This document shows, one piece after another, positions 52,024-57,234 of a stretch of DNA of 57,234 bases; positions within the stretch are counted from its first letter, which is position 1, and the number at the start of each line of letters is the position of its first letter. Under the pieces are notes generated by a model that saw only the letters and a program-made list of their open reading frames with translations, made no database searches and was not told the DNA's origin. Location of the stretch: positions 1-57,234 of the forward strand of contig JAOEKQ010000010.1 in the NCBI GenBank assembly GCA_028379895.1. Reading direction: 5' to 3'. The DNA is from Burkholderiales bacterium. GTDB lineage: Bacteria; Pseudomonadota; Gammaproteobacteria; Burkholderiales; Eutrophovitaceae. A program made the translations under genes and the position numbers.

Positions 52024-53322
52024 ATGAGAATTAAACTTTTAGCCCTTATGGTATCGGCTGTTGCGTTCATCGCAACCTCAGCTCATGCCGGGCATCATGG
52101 AGCCAAAAGTGCGGTAGTACCTGAGATCACTCAGACTGCTGTACTCACAGGCTTAGAGAATCCTTGGGATGTCGCGCTTCTTGACGACGGAACAATGTTC
52201 TACACAGAAAAATGTAAAGGTGTCAGCGTAAGAATGCCAAACGGCGACGTACACGCGCTATACGGAATGAAGGATTCAAGCGGCTACGACAGCATGGGTG
52301 GAGATCTTCATTGTTCAAACCAAGCTGGTATGCTCGGTTTAGCAATCGATCCTGACTTTGCTAAAAATCGTCGTATCTATGTTGCTTCAGCATCTACGAT
52401 GTACCACGGCAACGGTTGCAAAACTAACTTCGAGCGTTGTGACGGTAACATCGTTATGAGACTTGAGGTGAGCGACGATTTCAAAAGTGTTGCGAACCGT
52501 ATGGATATCGTAAAAGATATTCAGTTCAAGCCATTTGAATCAAACCATCCATTTGGTGGTAACGGTGCCCACAACGGTAACCGCCCTACCTTCGGTCCTG
52601 ATGGAGCATTGTGGATCACTACTGGTGATCGACACAGAGGCGTTTGCCCACAGTCACCAACTCTCATGTGCGGTAAGGTGTTGAGAATCGATACTAACGG
52701 TAATGCTCATCCTGACAACAATCCACCTAAAGGTTTCGACAAGCGTGTTTACACTTACGGTCATCGAAATGTTCAGGGTATTGCTTTCCGTAGCGATGGC
52801 GCAGTATTTACTGCTGAGCACGGACCATGGCATAACGACGAGCTAACTATGCTCGTTAATGGTGGTAATGGCGGATGGGATCCTCAGCAAAATGTTGGTG
52901 GTCGCGGTGATTGTCCAGACGAGTACTGCGGATATATGCCTAACCAGAAGAAAGGCGTAATTCCTGCAATTCGCGCTGCTTTCATGCCAATGAGTGACAC
53001 ACGATTCCCAGACCTAATGCCGCCTGCATGGCAGAACAATGGCTACTCACAAGGAACAGGTTCTATTGATTTCCTTCAGGGCAAGCAGTGGGGTATGTAT
53101 GAAGGTCGTGCAGTTGTAGGCATCATGGGTATTGCTTTTGGTGGCACACCTGCTGGCATGCGTCTTGACGTTTATGATATTAAAAAAGACGGTCAGTCAA
53201 TCAAAAGTGTTATTCATCTCCCAGTTGAGGCCAAGCGTTACCGTGGCGTAACGATGGGTCCTGACGGTGCGTTGTATGCAAACACTGATGAAGGCGAAAT
53301 CTACAAAATCACAGCTAAGTAA
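52024..53322 (+). CDS. PQQ-dependent sugar (soluble glucose/aldose) dehydrogenase-like protein
   Basis: The 432-residue product has a signal peptide and a six-bladed beta-propeller of the soluble glucose/sorbosone dehydrogenase family (PF07995): LENPWDVALLDDGTMFYTEK, GMLGLAIDPDF, HNGNRPTFGPDGALWITTGD (catalytic His region), VYTYGHRNVQGIAF, FTAEHGPWHNDELTML. Nine cysteines, several in close pairs (GNGCKTNFERC, GVCPQSPTLMC, GDCPDEYC), are more than usual and suggest extra disulfides. It oxidises sugars or alcohols in the periplasm and passes electrons to the upstream cytochrome c. GGAGG precedes the ATG. No pqq genes are in the window. A strong terminator follows. Confidence 0.9.
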   Translation: MRIKLLALMVSAVAFIATSAHAGHHGAKSAVVPEITQTAVLTGLENPWDVALLDDGTMFYTEKCKGVSVRMPNGDVHALYGMKDSSGYDSMGGDLHCSNQAGMLGLAIDPDFAKNRRIYVASASTMYHGNGCKTNFERCDGNIVMRLEVSDDFKSVANRMDIVKDIQFKPFESNHPFGGNGAHNGNRPTFGPDGALWITTGDRHRGVCPQSPTLMCGKVLRIDTNGNAHPDNNPPKGFDKRVYTYGHRNVQGIAFRSDGAVFTAEHGPWHNDELTMLVNGGNGGWDPQQNVGGRGDCPDEYCGYMPNQKKGVIPAIRAAFMPMSDTRFPDLMPPAWQNNGYSQGTGSIDFLQGKQWGMYEGRAVVGIMGIAFGGTPAGMRLDVYDIKKDGQSIKSVIHLPVEAKRYRGVTMGPDGALYANTDEGEIYKITAK

Positions 53323-53345
53323 ATATTTTTAGCTGAATAGTAGTT

Positions 53346-53377
53346 AAAAGCGCCGCATTCGTGCGGCGCTTTTTTTA
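53346..53377 (+). terminator. Strong rho-independent terminator after the dehydrogenase gene
   Basis: AAAAGCGCCGCA-TTCG-TGCGGCGCTTTT followed by further T: a 12-bp stem with a UUCG tetraloop, 23 bp after the stop. Confidence 0.95.
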
Positions 53378-53501
53378 TTGCCTCAGCGGCTTTCACAAAA
53401 AGCATAAGTTATAGAAATGAGAAACTTTTTTTTCGTAAAATGATTCGATACAATCATAGCTATACGACATTTAATGATCAGTTAAGTAGGTGTCCCCCGA
53501 C

Positions 53502-53930
53502 ATGTTAAATATTTCTTGGTCCTGTCCGCACACTTGGAAACGAGCGTCTTATAATACGATGTGGTGTCTTATTGGTTGCTCGATCGGCGACTTGGGGACT
53601 ATTGGTTATGCTCAGTGGTCAGGTCTTACATGGCCAATATGGCAAATTATGGCACTCGCGATTATTAATGGTCTCTTGAGCTCAATTGCGCTTGAAACTT
53701 TAATACTTACACGTCAAATGTCCCTGTCTTTAGCCTTCAAAACCGCCATTGGTATGTCTCTCATTTCGATGATAGGAATGGAGATCGCCATGAATCTAAC
53801 AGATGTGTTCATGACCGGAGGAGCGTACTTAACGTGGTGGGTCATTCCTCTAATGTTAATGGCCGGATTTTTAGCACCTCTGCCCTATAATTATTGGCGG
53901 CTTAAAGCTTTAGGTAAAGCGTGTCATTAA
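53502..53930 (+). CDS. DUF4396-family membrane protein
   Basis: The product has about 142 residues from the ATG at 53502 (a GTG at 53490 is also possible). It has four hydrophobic segments and the family start SCPHTWKRASYNTMWCLIGC SIG, i.e. conserved Cys/His-rich and Trp-containing opening followed by GCSxGD. Cysteines and histidines at the membrane entrance suggest metal binding or transport, but the family is uncharacterised. It follows the dehydrogenase terminator, so it has its own promoter. Confidence 0.8.
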   Translation: MLNISWSCPHTWKRASYNTMWCLIGCSIGDLGTIGYAQWSGLTWPIWQIMALAIINGLLSSIALETLILTRQMSLSLAFKTAIGMSLISMIGMEIAMNLTDVFMTGGAYLTWWVIPLMLMAGFLAPLPYNYWRLKALGKACH

Positions 53931-53978
53931 TCAACATTAAACTAAACTACGCCGCAATGAATAACGCTAAACCGTTTG

Positions 53979-55736
53979 CTATCGCTTATTGGTAATCCAA
54001 ACGGTTTGATAAGGGTCAAACCTCATTTCGCTTTGATGCGAAAGGACTTGCGAGCCGCTTATTAGATCACGCCATTGCTCCACCTCAATCAGATTCAAAT
54101 CGGCAAGTTGTAAAAATTTTCCCTGCGATGTGAGATTTGTAATTGCAAAAATACTCTGGCCACGATCTTGACTTTGCCTCCAAACCCCGAAAAAATCTTT
54201 TCCTAATTGTAAGGTGAACTGGGTTGCATTCGGATGAAAAGCGGTCTGATCTGCTCTCATTTGCATCAATGTTTTGAGAGTGTCAAAAATAATTCTTTCT
54301 CTGGAATGTGTGCTTCGAAGTAAAGTATCGATCACATCGCGCGAATACTTTGTTCGATTTATCCTGCGGTTCATTCCAGATGTTTCCACTCCGACATGAT
54401 CATTTTCAGCGCCTATTAACGAATTAATATACAAAGCAGGGATGCCTTCTAAACTAAGCATAATTAGGTGAGCCGCGATAAAACGTTGTATGGCATAACG
54501 TCCAATTGGATCCTCATCCGTTTTTTCTAAAGCGCTGTATAAAGTTATATTCGCCTCGTAAATCCTTTTAGTGCCATCTTGCATTGTTCGCCAAGTAAAT
54601 TGGCTCCCATTCTTCTCGAGACGTGCCACGAGTTGTGCGCGCGCCTCTTCTTCTAAGAGTCCTTCAGTTGGACGCAAACCGAATCCGTCATGAGACGCCA
54701 AAAAGTTAAGGTAACTATTACCTAGTAATGCCGGTGGCATACTCATAGCCCAGCGTCGAAGCGCATTAGAGTCGCCTGTTAACAGTGTATGAAGTAGCAG
54801 TGGTGGCAATGGAAAGTTATAAATCCAATGAGCCTCATTACCATTTCCGAAGTAACTCAGATTTTCTTGGTTCGGTAAATTCGTCTCTGTTACGATGACA
54901 ACGTCATTAGCGTAACAGTCACAGACATATCGAATTAACTTAATGATCGCGTGCGTCTGACTCAAGTTCAAACATGTCGTACCAGAGCGTTTCCATAAAA
55001 ATCCGACTGCATCTAGCCGCAAAACGCTTACGCCTCGGTCAATAAAATCGAGAATAAGATTTAAGAAAAATTCTAAAACGTCTGGATTTGAAAAATCATA
55101 ATCGACTTGTTCCTCGCTAAAAGTGCACCACACGGTTTTCTCGCCTGAGGCTGTCTTGATCTTCTGAAGCAATGGATGCCCCCTTGGACGAATGACGTGA
55201 GAGGCATCGAAATTATCATCCACAGTCAAGAAGAACTCATTCCCCGGTGCCTCATCGTTTAAAAACTGCTTAAATAACGAGCTTGATCGCGCTCCATGGT
55301 TCAGAACCAAGTCCGCCATAACCCGATGGTTTTTAGCTAATAGCGTAATATCTTCCCAAGTGCCTAATGACGCATCTACAGATTTATGGTCTGAGACTGC
55401 GAATCCATCATCACCGCTTGATGGGAAAAATGGAAGAACGTGTACCGTACTCACGACGCCAGTAAGGTAGTCTTCACAATATCGGCTCAAAGACGCAATG
55501 GAAGATTCCGTATTGCTGTCTGTCACAGAGTCCGCGTAGGTAATAAGGAGACACGTCTCTTGATCCCATTTATTCGCGCTGGCAGGAGCACTATTCTCAG
55601 TTCTGCTCAAACGGCTCGATAAACGAAGCGTGAAGTCTGACAAATTCACATCAGGAACCTCTTGATATATCTCCTTCAACCATCGAATTACGGATTCGTG
55701 GATTACATGATGATCTTCGTCAGCGTAGCTCGGCAT
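53979..55736 (-). CDS. GH13 sucrose/glucosylglycerate phosphorylase
   Basis: The 585-residue product is a GH13 (subfamily 18 type) enzyme: VHVLPFFPSSGDDGFAVSDH, MADLVLNHGARSSS, VSVLRLDAVGFLWK with the nucleophile Asp, VTETNLPNQENLSYFGNG with the acid/base Glu, and FLASHDGFGLRP with the transition-state Asp. This pattern is that of sucrose phosphorylases and their relative glucosylglycerate phosphorylase, which split a glucoside with phosphate to give glucose-1-phosphate. The upstream gene, overlapping by 17 bp, makes glucosyl-3-phosphoglycerate, so glucosylglycerate is the likely substrate. It would recycle the osmolyte. Last gene of the operon. Confidence 0.87.
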   Translation of the reverse strand: MPSYADEDHHVIHESVIRWLKEIYQEVPDVNLSDFTLRLSSRLSRTENSAPASANKWDQETCLLITYADSVTDSNTESSIASLSRYCEDYLTGVVSTVHVLPFFPSSGDDGFAVSDHKSVDASLGTWEDITLLAKNHRVMADLVLNHGARSSSLFKQFLNDEAPGNEFFLTVDDNFDASHVIRPRGHPLLQKIKTASGEKTVWCTFSEEQVDYDFSNPDVLEFFLNLILDFIDRGVSVLRLDAVGFLWKRSGTTCLNLSQTHAIIKLIRYVCDCYANDVVIVTETNLPNQENLSYFGNGNEAHWIYNFPLPPLLLHTLLTGDSNALRRWAMSMPPALLGNSYLNFLASHDGFGLRPTEGLLEEEARAQLVARLEKNGSQFTWRTMQDGTKRIYEANITLYSALEKTDEDPIGRYAIQRFIAAHLIMLSLEGIPALYINSLIGAENDHVGVETSGMNRRINRTKYSRDVIDTLLRSTHSRERIIFDTLKTLMQMRADQTAFHPNATQFTLQLGKDFFGVWRQSQDRGQSIFAITNLTSQGKFLQLADLNLIEVEQWRDLISGSQVLSHQSEMRFDPYQTVWITNKR

Positions 55737-56940
55737 TGTCCTTCTCTACAGCAATTCTTAATCTAGCACTTAGGTCAGGCACCGCTGAGTTCACTCGATT
55801 CCACGTTGGAATGAACGGGGACTCCATTGGGTTCACTGTAAAAGCCTCTCCGGCATGCATGATGTTCTCTGCAAAAAGCTCGACGGCGCCCTCTTCCATA
55901 TCAATATCAAAGTTTAACCCATTAATCTCTGCATCCGTTTGATAGTAATGCACCATATCTAGAGCTAACCTAAAATACGTTGCCTTCAGCGTTCGAAATA
56001 CGTCCGGTCCAAAACAGTATCCACGTGTTGCTAATTTTCGGATGAGCACCTTGGTGATATCAATAGACATACGTGATAAGCCTGCCGTTTTATCGTCGGC
56101 CGAAAGCTTTTGATGCTTATGATCATAAGCATCTGAGATATCGACCTGACAAATTCGATTGCTAGCCTGATTACGCTGCATCTCTGACAGAATAGCGACC
56201 TCTAAACCCCAATCTGAAGAAATACGCATCTCTGGTATTAAGGAGCGCCGAAAGGAAAACTCTCCAGCGAGTGGATAGCGAAAACTTTGCATGAATCGAA
56301 GGTACTCACAGCTCCCTAAAACCTGTTCAAGTGCGAGTAATAGTGGCGTAACGAGTAACCGACAAGCTCTACCGTTCATTTTGTCATCAGTGACTCTTGC
56401 GTAAAAGCCCTTACAAAACTCGAACTGATAATTGGGATTTGCCACTGGATAAAATAATCGCGCTAGAAGCTCTCGATCATAGGTGACGATGTCGCAATCG
56501 TGTAGCGCGACCGCTTCTGCCTTTGCCCGCGTGTGCACGTAACCAATCGAGTACCAAACGTTTCTCCCCTTACCCAGTTCTTGAGGCGCCAAACCCTTAT
56601 CCTCAAGCTCATTATGCAATGACGTCAGTCTTGGGCCGTCATTCCATAACATTGAAAACGGTTGACGTAAGTTTTTAAAAAAAGAATACGCATATTCATA
56701 TTGATCTCGGTCTGCTCGATCAAGGCCAACAACAACATGACTCAAGTACTTGACCTGACTGATCTCATCAACGATATGTTTTAACGCCGGTCCTTCAAGC
56801 TCTGAATAAAGACTTGGAAGAATGAGCTCCATAGGTCGATAACCAGAAAACAGTTCGAGGTCGTTTTCTAACGACTCTGTAGAGCGCGTTTTGAAATTAT
56901 GTAGCGTTGTTAACCAACCATTCTGTGAAAAATCACCCAT
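55720..56940 (-). CDS. gpgS: Glucosyl-3-phosphoglycerate synthase
   Basis: From the ATG at 56940 (AGG upstream) the product has 406 residues of the GT81 GpgS type: LILPSLYSELEGPALKHIVD, VVVGLDRADRDQYEYAYSFF, LGKGRNVWYSIGYVHTRAKA with the sugar-nucleotide site, ALHDCDIVTYDRELLARLFY containing the Asp-x-Asp metal site, and FRYPLAGEFSFRRSLIPEMR. The enzyme links glucose from a nucleotide sugar to 3-phosphoglycerate, the first step of glucosylglycerate (compatible solute) synthesis. It overlaps the upstream phosphatase gene by 8 bp and the downstream phosphorylase gene by 17 bp. A longer frame to 57024 runs through the phosphatase and is not used. Confidence 0.88.
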   Translation of the reverse strand: MGDFSQNGWLTTLHNFKTRSTESLENDLELFSGYRPMELILPSLYSELEGPALKHIVDEISQVKYLSHVVVGLDRADRDQYEYAYSFFKNLRQPFSMLWNDGPRLTSLHNELEDKGLAPQELGKGRNVWYSIGYVHTRAKAEAVALHDCDIVTYDRELLARLFYPVANPNYQFEFCKGFYARVTDDKMNGRACRLLVTPLLLALEQVLGSCEYLRFMQSFRYPLAGEFSFRRSLIPEMRISSDWGLEVAILSEMQRNQASNRICQVDISDAYDHKHQKLSADDKTAGLSRMSIDITKVLIRKLATRGYCFGPDVFRTLKATYFRLALDMVHYYQTDAEINGLNFDIDMEEGAVELFAENIMHAGEAFTVNPMESPFIPTWNRVNSAVPDLSARLRIAVEKDNAELR

Positions 56941-57234
56941 AGCTATACCTATATTCTGTTTTAAGAAACGCAATCGCACTTTCAACCGCCTCCTGCCATC
57001 CTTGTGGCGCTGGTTGCGATGCATGAATCACTCTTTTACACGTTTTAGTCTTATCGATAGATATGGGGGGGTAGTTTTTTCTTGGTATCACACAAGCAAT
57101 ATCACAACTGCTCAGCATCCCGATGTCATTGTCTCCGTCCCCCAACCCTATAATCACAAGCTCATCCTCTCCTGGATGAACAAGATCTCGAACAATGGAG
57201 ATACTATCGGCTTTATCGTGAAGCCCAGACAAGT
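56933..57234 (-). CDS. HAD-type glucosyl-/mannosyl-3-phosphoglycerate phosphatase (3' part, right edge)
   Basis: The visible C-terminal 100 residues contain the HAD motif IV GLGDGDNDIGMLSS and IACVIPRKN. The final ASQPAPQGWQEAVESAIAFL is typical of the mannosyl-3-phosphoglycerate phosphatase family (IIB HAD). It would remove the phosphate from glucosyl-3-phosphoglycerate made by the overlapping downstream gene, yielding glucosylglycerate. The N-terminus lies outside the window. Order phosphatase-synthase-phosphorylase suggests a complete make-and-recycle operon, with the promoter further right. Confidence 0.85.
   Translation of the reverse strand, partial: LSGLHDKADSISIVRDLVHPGEDELVIIGLGDGDNDIGMLSSCDIACVIPRKNYPPISIDKTKTCKRVIHASQPAPQGWQEAVESAIAFLKTEYRYSYG

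Noticed and set aside
55440..55942. Short plus-strand frames opposite the GH13 and GpgS genes
   Set aside because: Antisense shadows of two strongly supported overlapping genes.

Overview
The window looks like a chromosomal piece of a marine gammaproteobacterium. That is an inference from gene content: a marine-type dedicated sortase system, a nickel superoxide dismutase, a glucosylglycerate cluster, a class I photolyase, Shine-Dalgarno-led bacterial genes and AT-leaning intergenic DNA. I see no rRNA, tRNA, CRISPR array, transposase or phage module. Most genes are solitary or in short operons, often convergent, so the region reads as chromosome with many accessory insertions.

Layout. 1-1622: 5' part of a large secreted FecR-domain protein on the minus strand, cut by the left edge. 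3002-7548: core methionine operon metF-metH. 1.8-17.7 kb: an accessory zone containing six copies, plus one partial copy, of an interspersed repeat I do not recognise. It borders small single-gene units (SnoaL-like protein, lipoprotein, CX10C secreted proteins, crotonase, DUF3237-like protein). This zone also holds a di-heme oxidoreductase operon with a homopolymer frameshift, a Tat-type amidohydrolase, and a nickel superoxide dismutase with its own Sec signal peptide. 18-26 kb: methyltransferase, GST, a cytidylyltransferase/CDP-alcohol phosphotransferase pair, Uup, a LysE-family exporter and an intradiol dioxygenase-like protein.

27.4-33.8 kb: a complete dedicated sortase system. Histidine kinase and response regulator are divergent from a VIT/VWA target protein ending in LPQTA plus a membrane tail, an active class sortase, a second truncated sortase-like protein that has lost all catalytic residues, and a small lipoprotein. 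34.0-35.8 kb: a metal-handling operon (His/Cys-rich secreted protein, outer-membrane beta-barrel candidate, MerP-like HMA protein, MerT-like membrane protein).

35.9-53.9 kb: mixed metabolic and stress genes (class II aldolase, cupin, nitronate monooxygenase, fatty-acid desaturase, glycine-zipper protein, Sel1/GNAT/nitroreductase operon, DUF3237 paralogue, a halohydrin dehalogenase candidate, photolyase with a renalase-like flavoprotein, AstE/aspartoacylase-like enzyme, 1-Cys peroxiredoxin, 2OG-Fe oxygenase, cytochrome c with a PQQ-type sugar dehydrogenase, DUF4396). 54-57.2 kb: a glucosylglycerate operon of phosphatase (cut by the right edge), glucosyl-3-phosphoglycerate synthase and a GH13 sucrose/glucosylglycerate phosphorylase, probably for osmolyte synthesis and turnover.

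The most promising items are the repeat family bordering single-gene units, the catalytically dead sortase paralogue co-encoded with the active one, the signal-peptide-borne NiSOD, the halohydrin dehalogenase candidate, and the paired CX10C secreted proteins flanking a di-heme oxidoreductase operon.
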